Source: JAAYCI01 sp964369525 (lineage in GTDB: Bacteria > Bacillota > Clostridia > Oscillospirales > Ruminococcaceae). Taken from it: 48,443 nucleotides of DNA. Positions 17,866 to 26,543 of this stretch are shown here, one piece after another. A model generated the notes under the pieces. That model ran no database searches, was not told the origin of the DNA, and saw only the letters and a program-made list of their open reading frames with translations. The stretch spans positions 1 to 48,443 of the forward strand of contig CAYJEW010000013.1 of assembly GCA_964369525.1 (NCBI GenBank), given 5' to 3'. The position numbers and the translations under genes are program-made. How positions within the stretch are numbered: position 1 is the stretch's first letter; every line of letters starts with the position of its first letter.

Positions 17866-18911
17866 AGATAGACGAGCTTATTATCGATGGCTCGATAAGT
17901 GGCCTACAGGCGCTGGCACGCCTTGAAGAAACAGGGCGGCGCATTCTTTTTATTGCGCCAGGCGGCAAGCTGAGGGCGGTTATTACCGACGGGGATGTGC
18001 GCAGATTTATACTTAACGGGGGCGACCTTAGCTGCCCTGTTAGCGAGTTTGCTAACAGTACAACTAAAAGCCTGCCTGTGGAAAAACGCAGTGAGGCGGC
18101 GGCGTTTTTACAGCAGCATGTTATAGCGGCGGTACCGCTACTGGGCAAAGACGGGCAGATTGTGGATGTTGTATTTTTAAACGAGCAGGAAACTGTGGAT
18201 AAAACAGCACTGCTAAACACCCCTGTGGTTATTATGGCGGGCGGGCTTGGCACAAGGCTTTACCCCTACACAAAAATACTGCCAAAACCGCTTATTCCTA
18301 TTGGCGAGGTGCCTATAATAGAGCGGGTGATAGACGGCTTTACGCAGTTTGGGTGCGATAGTTTTACAATGATAGTGAACTACAAAAAAAATATGATAAA
18401 GAGCTATTTTGCAGATATTGAGCCAAAAGAATACTCTGTGAAGTATGCCGACGAAGACAAACCGCTGGGTACAGGGGGCGGGCTGTGCCTGCTGAAAGGC
18501 GAGATAAACGAAACGTTTTTTCTCACAAACTGCGACAGCATAATTCAGGCAGACTACAGCGATTTGCTGCGGTTTCATAAAAAAAATAAAAATGCGATAA
18601 CCATGGTGTGTGCAATGAAGCAGTTTACCATTCCGTATGGGGTGGCAAAGCTGGATGCAGACGGCAGCCTTTTGGGTATTAGCGAAAAGCCAAGCATGAA
18701 CTACCTTACAAACACAGGTATGTATGTGGTAGAGCCAAGCGTTCTAAACAGCATTGAAGATCAGGTGTACCAGGGCTTCCCCGATATTATCGAGAGCTGT
18801 AGGGGCGCGGGCGGCAAGGTGGGTGTGTACCCAATAGGCGAGGGTAGCTGGATGGACATGGGCCAGCTGGAAGAGTTGGACGAGATGCGCCGCAAATTTG
18901 AAGAAAGTTAG
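17862..18911 (+). CDS. ptmE: PtmE-type sugar-1-phosphate nucleotidyltransferase with CBS pair
   Basis: 349 residues. Residues about 1-115 form two CBS motifs (VITDGDVRRFIL marks the first). From about residue 120 a nucleotidyltransferase domain follows, with MAGGLGTRLYPYT, LPKPLIPIG, NCDSI and GTGGGL. This CBS-plus-NTP-transferase architecture is that of PtmE, which in Campylobacter makes a GDP-activated glucosamine for legionaminic acid synthesis. Its presence favours the GDP-sugar route here. ATGA overlap with legC and AAGGAGGG at about 8 nt support the start. The specificity is taken from the family, not tested. Confidence 0.85.
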   Translation: MKIDELIIDGSISGLQALARLEETGRRILFIAPGGKLRAVITDGDVRRFILNGGDLSCPVSEFANSTTKSLPVEKRSEAAAFLQQHVIAAVPLLGKDGQIVDVVFLNEQETVDKTALLNTPVVIMAGGLGTRLYPYTKILPKPLIPIGEVPIIERVIDGFTQFGCDSFTMIVNYKKNMIKSYFADIEPKEYSVKYADEDKPLGTGGGLCLLKGEINETFFLTNCDSIIQADYSDLLRFHKKNKNAITMVCAMKQFTIPYGVAKLDADGSLLGISEKPSMNYLTNTGMYVVEPSVLNSIEDQVYQGFPDIIESCRGAGGKVGVYPIGEGSWMDMGQLEELDEMRRKFEES

Positions 18912-18935
18912 TTTTTGTGCAATGTGAGGGCCTTG

Positions 18936-21539
18936 ATGAAGCAGGCAATATTTAGTAGATATACATTATATACAGCACTGATGGCCAGCGGTATGCTGCT
19001 GGCCTTATACATATTGCTGGGCATATGGCCGTTTGGCGAATACACCGTGGTAACGGGGGATTTGGGCGGCCTTTACATAAACTATGCCTCCCACCTACAG
19101 CGGTTTTTTGCAGGGGAGGCCGGGTTTGCATATGGGTTTGACAAGGGGCTGGGCGGCGGCCTTTTAGGGCTGTTTGCCTCGTACTATGCAAGCCCTTTAA
19201 ATGTGCTGTATGCCTTTTTTCCGCTGCGGTGGTTCCCTGTGGTGGCGGGGGCGCAGTTTGTTATAAAAATCATATTAAGCTGTGTGTTTTTTCGGGTATA
19301 CATAGCGGCGAAATATGAGCGCATGCGCTGGCGCTCGGTGTTGCTGGCGCTGTGTTATGGTTTTATGGCATACAGCTTTGCCTATGCACAAAACAACATG
19401 TGGCTGGACGTTGTGGCACTACTGCCGCTGGTGTGCCTTGGCATAGACCGCATTATAAAAGGCGGACGCTTTACGCTGTATATGTGCGTTTTGGCGGTGT
19501 CGATATTTGCGAATTTCTACACAAGCTATATGATGTGTATCTTTGCGGTGATATATTTTGTGTACTCCATGCTTATAATTCCAAGGCAGCAACGGCCTTT
19601 TTGGAAGCCTACTTCGCTGAGGTTTGCCGCAGGCAGCCTTTTGGGCGGTGGGCTTTGTGCCGCGCTGCTTGTGCCTGCGCTGGCCAACATAAACCAAAAT
19701 AAGGGCAGCCTTTTTGGCTACGAGTTTTTGCCGGGCACAAACTTTCCGCTAAGGCGCCTGGCCGAGCGCTTTGTGTTTGGTAGCTTTGCCCAAACCGATG
19801 TGCAGGGTATAATGCCGTTTGTGTACTGTGGTATATTTGTGGTGGTTGTGCTAGTGTGTTATTTCGTCAGCCGCACAGTGCCATGGCAAGAGCGGCTGCT
19901 GGGCGGCGGCGTTATAGCTATATTTGTGCTGTCGTTTTGGGTGTATGGTATTGATATTATATGGCACGGTTTTGAAGCGCCGGTGTGGTTCCCCGCTAGG
20001 TACTCGTTTTTGCTTTGTTTCTTTTTGGTTGCGCTGGCAGCAAGGGCAATGGCAATTGGCGCTGTGGGCAAAAGAGAGGCTGTGATAGCAGGCGGGGTGC
20101 TGTTTGTGGTACTGCTTGCCATGACAGCATTTCCCATAGCGGTAAGCCGTAGCCGTATGTTGTTAACAGCCGCGGCTGTGCTGTTTTTTAGCTTTGGCAT
20201 GCTATTGGCAGAGTCGGCAAACACGCCCCAAAACAAGCGCAGGGTGTATGCACTGCTAACCTTTATAGTGGCGCTGGAGCTTACGGCAAATGCGTTTTAC
20301 ATTCAAAACCAGTTTGAGCAGTATACGCTAGACAGCCACCAGCAGTTTGTGGATACAGCCGGCGCCACCGTGCAGGCAATTCAGCAGGCAGACGATGGCG
20401 TGTACCGCATTGCCGAAAACCGTTTTCACAATCTTAACGACCCTATGCTGCTTGGGTATAATGGCATATCCCATTTTGGCTCGGTGCAGGACGGCGCGGC
20501 GCAGCAGATTTTATACAATTTGGGCTACCGCAACTATGAGGGCGTAGGGCCGTACCTATACGGCAACACAGCGTTTGCCGATGCGGTGCTAAACATACGT
20601 TACCTTGCAGACTCGGGCGATAGGCCGGCCGCGGCCCACTGGAGCGAAGCACAGGATATTGATGCGCCTTGGCAGGTGGCATACAACCCATATGCACTGC
20701 CTATGGCATTTACAATAGAGCCGTATGATGGCGAATACCAGCAAGATGCAAGCCCGTTTGCGTTTCAAAACTGGTTTTACCAGCAGCTAGGTGGCGAGGG
20801 AGATATATTAAACGCGGTTAGCAAGGCCGAGCTTTATACCGATACGGGAGAGCGAGTGCCGCTAGACAGCGTGGTGGAGCCGGGCGGTATGTATACCATG
20901 ACAGCCGACCAATCGGGCTACCACTACGCATGGTTTAAGGCCGAAACATTGCTGCTACCCATTGTGGTAAATGGCGAGGAACAAGGGCTGTACTTTGCGC
21001 CGGACAACCAAGGGGTTGTAGACCTTGGCTGGCTGCAGGCAGGCGATACCGTTACGGTGAGCTGGCTACACAGCCAGCCAATAGAGATAGACCAGGCAGA
21101 GTTTGTGTGCTTGGATACTCAAAAAATGCCGGAGCTTGTGGCTTTTGCAAACAGCGGCAGTGGCGAGCTTAATATAAGCGATGGCCTTTTGGAGGGCAGC
21201 GTAACGGCCGAGGACGGGCGAGAGGTGCTGTATACCTCTATTGCATACGACGCAGGCTGGACGGCGGTTGTAAACGGCGAGCAGGTAGAGCCAATACGCT
21301 TTGCCGAAAATCTTTTGGCCGTGCCGCTACAAAGCGGAGAAAACATAATTCAGTTAAGATATCAAGCGCCGGGTAGCACCACAGGTATAGTAATAACGGT
21401 GGTGTGTGTGCTGGTTTTAGTAGGGCTTGCGGCCTACCCAGCGGCAAAAAAACGGTGGCCCGCGCTACCCGGCAGGGTTAAAGCAGGCGGTGGCGGCGCA
21501 GAGCCTGAAAAAGATGCGCAAGATAAAAAGGAGGGCTAA
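18936..21539 (+). CDS. YfhO-like polytopic membrane protein, probable GT-C glycosyltransferase
   Basis: 867 residues: about 12-13 helices in the first 490 residues, then a large extracytoplasmic domain, one more helix near residue 815 and a basic tail. TGDLGGLYINY near residue 42 and DKGLGGG near residue 75 resemble the first-loop D-x motif and GxxGGG element of YfhO proteins. These are implicated in glycosylating lipoteichoic acid or other surface polymers with lipid-linked sugars. The ectodomain end (YDAGWTAVVNGE, LQSGENIIQLRY) is typical of the family. The ATG at 18936 is preferred over an in-frame TTG at 18915; the ribosome binding site is weak. It lies between ptmE and legI, which suggests a glycan role. 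Confidence 0.83.
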   Translation: MKQAIFSRYTLYTALMASGMLLALYILLGIWPFGEYTVVTGDLGGLYINYASHLQRFFAGEAGFAYGFDKGLGGGLLGLFASYYASPLNVLYAFFPLRWFPVVAGAQFVIKIILSCVFFRVYIAAKYERMRWRSVLLALCYGFMAYSFAYAQNNMWLDVVALLPLVCLGIDRIIKGGRFTLYMCVLAVSIFANFYTSYMMCIFAVIYFVYSMLIIPRQQRPFWKPTSLRFAAGSLLGGGLCAALLVPALANINQNKGSLFGYEFLPGTNFPLRRLAERFVFGSFAQTDVQGIMPFVYCGIFVVVVLVCYFVSRTVPWQERLLGGGVIAIFVLSFWVYGIDIIWHGFEAPVWFPARYSFLLCFFLVALAARAMAIGAVGKREAVIAGGVLFVVLLAMTAFPIAVSRSRMLLTAAAVLFFSFGMLLAESANTPQNKRRVYALLTFIVALELTANAFYIQNQFEQYTLDSHQQFVDTAGATVQAIQQADDGVYRIAENRFHNLNDPMLLGYNGISHFGSVQDGAAQQILYNLGYRNYEGVGPYLYGNTAFADAVLNIRYLADSGDRPAAAHWSEAQDIDAPWQVAYNPYALPMAFTIEPYDGEYQQDASPFAFQNWFYQQLGGEGDILNAVSKAELYTDTGERVPLDSVVEPGGMYTMTADQSGYHYAWFKAETLLLPIVVNGEEQGLYFAPDNQGVVDLGWLQAGDTVTVSWLHSQPIEIDQAEFVCLDTQKMPELVAFANSGSGELNISDGLLEGSVTAEDGREVLYTSIAYDAGWTAVVNGEQVEPIRFAENLLAVPLQSGENIIQLRYQAPGSTTGIVITVVCVLVLVGLAAYPAAKKRWPALPGRVKAGGGGAEPEKDAQDKKEG

Positions 21540-21540
21540 C

Positions 21541-22536
21541 ATGGCGGTGCTTATTATTGCCGAGGCAGGCGTGAACCATAATGGCGATTTAGAGATGGCA
21601 AAGCAGTTGGCCCTGCAGGCAAAGCAGGCAGGGGCGGATATTGTAAAGTATCAAACGGCGGTGCCACAGCTGGTGGTTAGTCGATTTGCAAAAAAAGCCG
21701 AGTATCAGATGAAAACCACAGGCGATGGCGAGAGCCAGCTGGAGATGATAAAGCGCCTGCACTTTGATTTTGATGCGCACAAAGAGCTGAAAAAATACTG
21801 CGATGAGATAGGTATTGTGTACCTGTCGGCGGCGTTTGATCTGCCAAGCCTAGACTTTTTAAAAGAGATGCGGCTACCGTATGTAAAGGTGCCGTCGGGT
21901 GAGATTACAAACCTGCCGTACCTTGAGCGCATAGCTACGTTTGGTGTGCCGATACTGCTTTCTACAGGTATGAGCACCCTGCCTGAAATAGAGGACGCAT
22001 TGGCCGTGCTGGAAGATGGCGGCGCAGGCGAGGTTGTGCTTTTGCACTGCAACACGCAGTACCCAACGCCGTATGAAGACGCAAACCTTAGAGCCATGCT
22101 GGAGCTTGGCGAGGTGTTTGGCTTGCCGTTTGGATATTCTGACCATACCGAAGGCTGGGAGTGTGCTGTGGCGGCGGTGGCTATGGGCGCAGTGGTACTG
22201 GAAAAACACTTCACGCTAGACCAAGAGCTGCCAGGCCCCGACCATAAAGCCAGCCTAAACCCGCAGGAGTTGCAACAGCTGGTTGCGGCGGTGCGCAACT
22301 GCGAGGCGGCGCTGGGCAGTGGCCACAAACAGCCAAGCAAAAGCGAAGTGCCAAACATACAGGTGGCCCGCAAAAGCATTGTGGCGGCAAAAAGCATTAA
22401 AGCAGGCGAAGAGTTTACAGCGCAAAACATCACCACAAAGCGGCCTGCGGGCGGCATAAGCCCCATGCGATGGTACGATGTGCTGGGCAAAAAAGCCGTG
22501 CGAAGCTTTGAAGAAGACGAGCCAATAGAGCTGTAA
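21541..22536 (+). CDS. legI: NeuB/LegI-type nonulosonic acid synthase
   Basis: 331 residues. A TIM-barrel synthase domain (IAEAGVNHNGD, VKYQT, KVPSGEITN, GYSDHTEG, EKHFTLD) is followed by a C-terminal SAF antifreeze-like domain from about residue 270 (RKSIVAAKSIKAGE). The enzyme condenses PEP with a 2-deoxy mannosamine-type sugar to form the nine-carbon acid. In a cluster with LegB, LegC and PtmE the product is most likely legionaminic acid. AAGGAGGG ends 5 nt before the ATG and the gene begins 1 nt after the YfhO stop. Full length. Confidence 0.92.
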   Translation: MAVLIIAEAGVNHNGDLEMAKQLALQAKQAGADIVKYQTAVPQLVVSRFAKKAEYQMKTTGDGESQLEMIKRLHFDFDAHKELKKYCDEIGIVYLSAAFDLPSLDFLKEMRLPYVKVPSGEITNLPYLERIATFGVPILLSTGMSTLPEIEDALAVLEDGGAGEVVLLHCNTQYPTPYEDANLRAMLELGEVFGLPFGYSDHTEGWECAVAAVAMGAVVLEKHFTLDQELPGPDHKASLNPQELQQLVAAVRNCEAALGSGHKQPSKSEVPNIQVARKSIVAAKSIKAGEEFTAQNITTKRPAGGISPMRWYDVLGKKAVRSFEEDEPIEL

Positions 22537-22562
22537 AGTAAACCTGCAAAGGGGGAGGGCGT

Positions 22563-23735
22563 ATGTATACCATTGCCGTAGTTACGGGTACAAGGGCCGA
22601 GTATGGTCTTTTGCGACCGGTGCTTTACAAAATACAGCAAAGTAGCATGAAAGCAGAGCTTTTGGTAACGGGCGCGCATCTTTCGCCAGAATACGGATAC
22701 ACCGTGCAGGAGATTGAAAACGACGGCTTTAACATAGCGGCAAAGCTGGATATTTTCACCGATGAGCATGGTAACAGCTGTGAGCAAACGGCCGAGCGCA
22801 CACAGCGTGCGCTGCAGCTTTTTTTGCAGCAGCTGCAAAAAAAGCGCCCAGATGCCGTTATGCTACTGGGTGATAGGTACGAGGCATTTGCGGCGGGGCA
22901 GGCGGCGGCGCTTTTGAACATTCCGCTGGTGCACATAAGCGGCGGCGATGTAACAAACGGCGCCGATGACGACTGGTTTCGCCACTGTTTAACAAAGATG
23001 GCAAAACTGCATTTTCCGTCGTGCGAGGCCTACCGCAGGCGGCTGTTGCGCATGGGCGAGCTGCCAAGCTGTGTGTTTAATGTTGGCGCGCTGGGCGACG
23101 AAAACATACGCACCATGAAGCTACTTTCAAAAAGTGAGCTTGCGCCGCAGCTGCCTATTGATATAGAAAAGCCGTATGTGTTAATAACACTGCACCCCGA
23201 AACGCAGTCGGCAATGCCGCCAAAGCAGCAGGCGCAACAGCTTTTGCAGGCGCTTGAAAAAATGCCGCAGTACAGCTACCTGTTTACAGGCGCAAACGCC
23301 GATGCAGGCGGTAGCGAGATTAACAATGCCATAAGTGAGTTTTGCAAGGGCAGAGCCAATGCTGAAATGGTTATGTCGCTGGGGGTGTTGCGATATCTTT
23401 CGGCTATGAAATATGCGGCAATGGTGGTTGGAAATTCGTCCTCAGGCGTTGTGGAAACGCCGGCGCTTTGTGTACCCACGGTGGATATTGGCATGCGTCA
23501 GCAAGGTAGGGTAACCGGCGAAAATGTGATACACTGCGCCATGCAAAGCGAGGATATTTATAAAGCTATGCAAAAGGCGCAGGGCGATGGGTTTGCACAA
23601 AAAGCGAAAAGCGCTAAAAGCCCATACCAAGGCGGGGCCACTGCCGCAAGTATTGTGGAGATTACCGAGCGGGCGCTCGAGCAGGGCGCTTTAAACGGGC
23701 CAAAAATATTTTACGACGGAGAGGCAGCAACATGA
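22563..23735 (+). CDS. legG: NeuC/LegG-type hydrolysing nucleotide-sugar 2-epimerase
   Basis: A 390-residue GT-B-fold epimerase. TGTRAEYG near the N-terminus, LGDRYE, HISGGD and GNSSSG are family landmarks for nucleotide binding and catalysis. NeuC and LegG remove the nucleotide and invert C2, giving the mannosamine-type substrate for the synthase next door. Slightly longer than many NeuC proteins, with a short C-terminal tail. A GGGGGAGGG ribosome binding site precedes ATG 22563. The stop overlaps the next start (ATGA). Confidence 0.9.
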   Translation: MYTIAVVTGTRAEYGLLRPVLYKIQQSSMKAELLVTGAHLSPEYGYTVQEIENDGFNIAAKLDIFTDEHGNSCEQTAERTQRALQLFLQQLQKKRPDAVMLLGDRYEAFAAGQAAALLNIPLVHISGGDVTNGADDDWFRHCLTKMAKLHFPSCEAYRRRLLRMGELPSCVFNVGALGDENIRTMKLLSKSELAPQLPIDIEKPYVLITLHPETQSAMPPKQQAQQLLQALEKMPQYSYLFTGANADAGGSEINNAISEFCKGRANAEMVMSLGVLRYLSAMKYAAMVVGNSSSGVVETPALCVPTVDIGMRQQGRVTGENVIHCAMQSEDIYKAMQKAQGDGFAQKAKSAKSPYQGGATAASIVEITERALEQGALNGPKIFYDGEAAT

Positions 23736-24703
23736 AACTGCTAATTGTAGGGCTTGGTAGCATGGGCAAGCGCCGCGCCGCGCTGGCGGCAGGGCTTGGC
23801 CACTCGCTTGCAGGGGTAGACAGCGCCGCCGAGCGTAGGCAGCAGGCGCAACAGCTGGGAATAGAGCCGTATGAAACACTAAGCGAGGCTATAGCCGCAG
23901 GGGGGTACGACGCAGCGTTTGTGTGTACAGCGCCGCTTAGCCATGCCGCCATAACATTGCAGCTGCTTAAAGCGGGCATACCTGTTTTTAGCGAGCTCAA
24001 CCTTGTGGCCGACGGTAGCAGCGAGATTATGGCTCTTGCAAAACAAAGCGGCACACCGCTATTTTTGAGCAACACCATGCTCTACCGTGGCGAGATAGAA
24101 CACATTGGCAAAAGGGTGAAAGAATTTGCAAAACCTGTGAATTATATATATCATATAGGGCAGTATCTGCCCGACTGGCACCCATGGGAAAATTACAAAG
24201 ACTTTTTTGTGGGCGACGCACGCACAGGCGGCATACGCGAGATTATGGCCATAGAGCTGCCGTGGCTTACTACTGTGTTTGGCGCGGCGGTACCGGTAGG
24301 GGTGCAAAAAGGTAGTATTAGTAGCTTGGAACTTGCCTATCCGGACAGCTGGTTTGTAATGTTACAGCACGAAAACAATGCAAAAGGTGTGCTGGCTATG
24401 GATGTTGTTAGCCCTAAAGCGGTGCGCAATTTTGAAGCGTATGGCGATGGTCTACACCTGTTTTGGGAGGGCAACCCCGCAGCGCTGTATGAATATGATG
24501 CGGATACAAAGCAAAAACAGCAGGTAAACACATATGGCCACTACCAGCAAGATTCGCGCTACAGCGATAATATAGTGGAAAACGCATATCTGGATGAGAT
24601 GCTGAATTTTTTTGCAATGCTAAATGGCGAAGCGCAACCACGCTGGAGCTTTGAAAAAGACCAAAAGGTAATTGAGCTGATGGAAGCGATAGAGGCATAT
24701 TAA
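23732..24703 (+). CDS. Gfo/Idh/MocA-family oxidoreductase with altered EKP motif (PtmF-like context)
   Basis: 323 residues. The Rossmann motif GLGSMGKRR is at residues 7-15 and the C-terminal Gfo/Idh substrate domain contains HIGQYLPDWHPWENY. Where the family normally has Glu-Lys-Pro, this protein has Glu88-Leu89-Asn90. The Lys that usually helps catalysis and NAD(P) contact is therefore missing. Relatives occur in NulO clusters beside synthase genes; their exact reaction is not settled to my knowledge. ATGA overlap with legG ties it to the pathway. It may oxidise or reduce a NulO intermediate, or have lost redox function. Confidence 0.78.
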   Translation: MKLLIVGLGSMGKRRAALAAGLGHSLAGVDSAAERRQQAQQLGIEPYETLSEAIAAGGYDAAFVCTAPLSHAAITLQLLKAGIPVFSELNLVADGSSEIMALAKQSGTPLFLSNTMLYRGEIEHIGKRVKEFAKPVNYIYHIGQYLPDWHPWENYKDFFVGDARTGGIREIMAIELPWLTTVFGAAVPVGVQKGSISSLELAYPDSWFVMLQHENNAKGVLAMDVVSPKAVRNFEAYGDGLHLFWEGNPAALYEYDADTKQKQQVNTYGHYQQDSRYSDNIVENAYLDEMLNFFAMLNGEAQPRWSFEKDQKVIELMEAIEAY

Positions 24704-24713
24704 GAGGGTGGCT

Positions 24714-25670
24714 ATGGTAGAGCATAAAAAAGAGATAAGCGTGCTGTTTGTAGGGCTTGGCAGCATTGGCGCAAGGCATCTGCGCAACCTTAGCAAAACA
24801 TGTGAAGAATTAGGCGTTAAACCGAAGGTTACGGCGCTACGCTCTTCGCAGACGCCGCTGGAGGAGCCGCTGGCAAAGCTTGTGCCCAGCGAGGTGCTGA
24901 GCCTTTCACAGGCCGAGCGGTTTGATGTGGCGTTTATAACAAACCCCACAAACCTGCACGCCGAAACAATAGAGCAGCTGGCAGGCAGGGTGGGCACATT
25001 TTTTATAGAAAAACCTATATTCGACCTGCCGCATCAAAGCCTTGAGCAGCTGGGGCTTGGGCCTGCGCAGAAAGCTTATGTGGCGGCGCCGATGAGATTT
25101 ACCGCACTGTATGCGGCGCTAAAAAAACAGCTTGAGGGTGTGCAACCGTACTGTGCAAGGTGCATATGCTCAAGCTACCTGCCAGACTGGCGAAGCGGCG
25201 TGGATTATAGGCAGGTGTACTCGGCAAGCAGCAAGCAGGGTGGCGGCGTTGCGCTGGACCTTATACACGAGTGGGACTATATTACAGACCTTTTCGGTAT
25301 GCCGCAAAAAAGTGTTATGTTGCGCGGTAAGTACTCGCATCTAGAGATAGATTCAGACGATTTAGCGGTGTATATTGCGCAGTATCCGCAGATGATATGC
25401 GAGCTGCACCTTGACTATTTTGGCAGGGAGTATCGCCGTAGCATAGAGCTGTTTTGCAAAGAGGGTAGCCTGCTTGCAGATTTTGGTAGCGGAGAGCTGG
25501 TACTGCCAAATGGCGAGGTGCAAAGCTACAGCGAAGATGCAAACCGCCGTTACGAGCGCGAGATGGAAAGCTTTTTGGCGTATGCGCTGGGGCAGAGCGA
25601 TACATGCGTAAACACACCCCAAAATGCCCAAAGTGTTTTGCGCTTGGCGCTGGGGGAGAGCACAGTTTAG
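24714..25670 (+). CDS. Gfo/Idh/MocA-family oxidoreductase (canonical EKP)
   Basis: 318 residues. The Rossmann motif GLGSIGARH is at about 14-22, the canonical EKP is at residues 99-101, and the substrate domain has SSYLPDWRSG and GGGVALDLIHEWDY, with His in the expected catalytic position. The DNA reads ATG at 24714 with AGAGGG about 5 nt upstream; an in-frame GTG at 24708 is less well placed. It follows the first oxidoreductase after 10 nt. The pair may act in sequence or as a heteromer, which is inference. A nucleotide sugar or NulO is the probable substrate. Confidence 0.8.
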   Translation: MVEHKKEISVLFVGLGSIGARHLRNLSKTCEELGVKPKVTALRSSQTPLEEPLAKLVPSEVLSLSQAERFDVAFITNPTNLHAETIEQLAGRVGTFFIEKPIFDLPHQSLEQLGLGPAQKAYVAAPMRFTALYAALKKQLEGVQPYCARCICSSYLPDWRSGVDYRQVYSASSKQGGGVALDLIHEWDYITDLFGMPQKSVMLRGKYSHLEIDSDDLAVYIAQYPQMICELHLDYFGREYRRSIELFCKEGSLLADFGSGELVLPNGEVQSYSEDANRRYEREMESFLAYALGQSDTCVNTPQNAQSVLRLALGESTV

Positions 25671-25720
25671 CACAAAATTTTACAATATACGCAAAATAAA
25701 ATTTAAAGGGGCATTAAAAC

Positions 25721-26479
25721 TTGCGAGAAAAGCTATTGTTTACAATATGCGGCCGTGCAGGCAGCAAAGGCTTTAAAAATAAAAATCTAAAAACCTTTTG
25801 CGGCAGGCCGCTTGCGCATTATTCAGTGGCTGTGGCAGAGATGTTTGCTCAAAAAATGCCAAATTTAGAGGTGGATATTGTTTTGAATACCGACAGCGAG
25901 CCGCTGCGTGAGCTGGTGTGTGGTGCGTACCCTAGGGTTGTGCACATTGAAAGGCCGGCAGAGCTGGCCGGCGACAGCGTGGCAAAGCTGGAGGTTTTTA
26001 AGCAGAGCTTGCAGGTGATGGAAAGCAAAAAAGGCTTTAGCTACGATTATTTAATGGATTTAGACATAACCAGCCCTATGCGTACATTGCAGGATGTTGT
26101 GGGCTGTTTTGAGATGTTGCAGGCACAGCAAGAGCTGGAGCTTGTGATGAGCGGGGTGAAAAGCCGCCGCAACCCATACATGAATATGGCACAGCGCAAG
26201 GAAGGTGCTGTGGGGCCTGTGGTGCAAACAAAATTTGTTGCAAGGCAGCAGACGCCGCAGTGTTATGACCTTAATGCGTCAATTTATGTGTTCAGAAGGC
26301 AGTTTTTAGCCGAGAATGCCTCGGGGATGATATGGGATGCAAGGTGCGATATATATGAGATGTTTGACACAGGAATATTAGACATTGACTCGGAGGAAGA
26401 TTTTTTACTGCTAGAGGTAATTGCACAGCATCTTTATGCCACCATGCCACAGTTTGCGCAGGTGCGGGATGCAATTTAG
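25721..26479 (+). CDS. legF: LegF/NeuA-type CMP-nonulosonate synthetase
   Basis: 252 residues. The N-terminal ICGRAGSKGFKNKNLK matches the AGR-G-SKG-x-KN loop of cytidylyltransferases that activate NulO. MDLDITSPMRT and ILDIDSEEDF hold metal- and CMP-contacting residues. It makes CMP-NulO, the donor for glycosyltransferases. The start is a TTG at 25721 with AAAGGGG about 10 nt upstream; no ATG lies close enough to keep the conserved loop. A short 50-nt AT-rich gap separates it from the oxidoreductases. Confidence 0.88.
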   Translation: MREKLLFTICGRAGSKGFKNKNLKTFCGRPLAHYSVAVAEMFAQKMPNLEVDIVLNTDSEPLRELVCGAYPRVVHIERPAELAGDSVAKLEVFKQSLQVMESKKGFSYDYLMDLDITSPMRTLQDVVGCFEMLQAQQELELVMSGVKSRRNPYMNMAQRKEGAVGPVVQTKFVARQQTPQCYDLNASIYVFRRQFLAENASGMIWDARCDIYEMFDTGILDIDSEEDFLLLEVIAQHLYATMPQFAQVRDAI

Positions 26480-26543
26480 TATAGCGACAAAATAACGTAT
26501 ATACGATTTAAACTTGTGTATAATTTATAAGGAGGGTGCAGGC

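Noticed and set aside
21705..22838. Long open frame on the minus strand opposite legI and legG
   Set aside because: No ribosome binding site, low-complexity Ser/Thr-rich translation, and it lies fully antisense to two well-supported genes.
26519..26524. Perfect TATAAT before the PfkB kinase
   Set aside because: No -35 at usable spacing, and transcription would start inside the ribosome binding site at 26529-26536.
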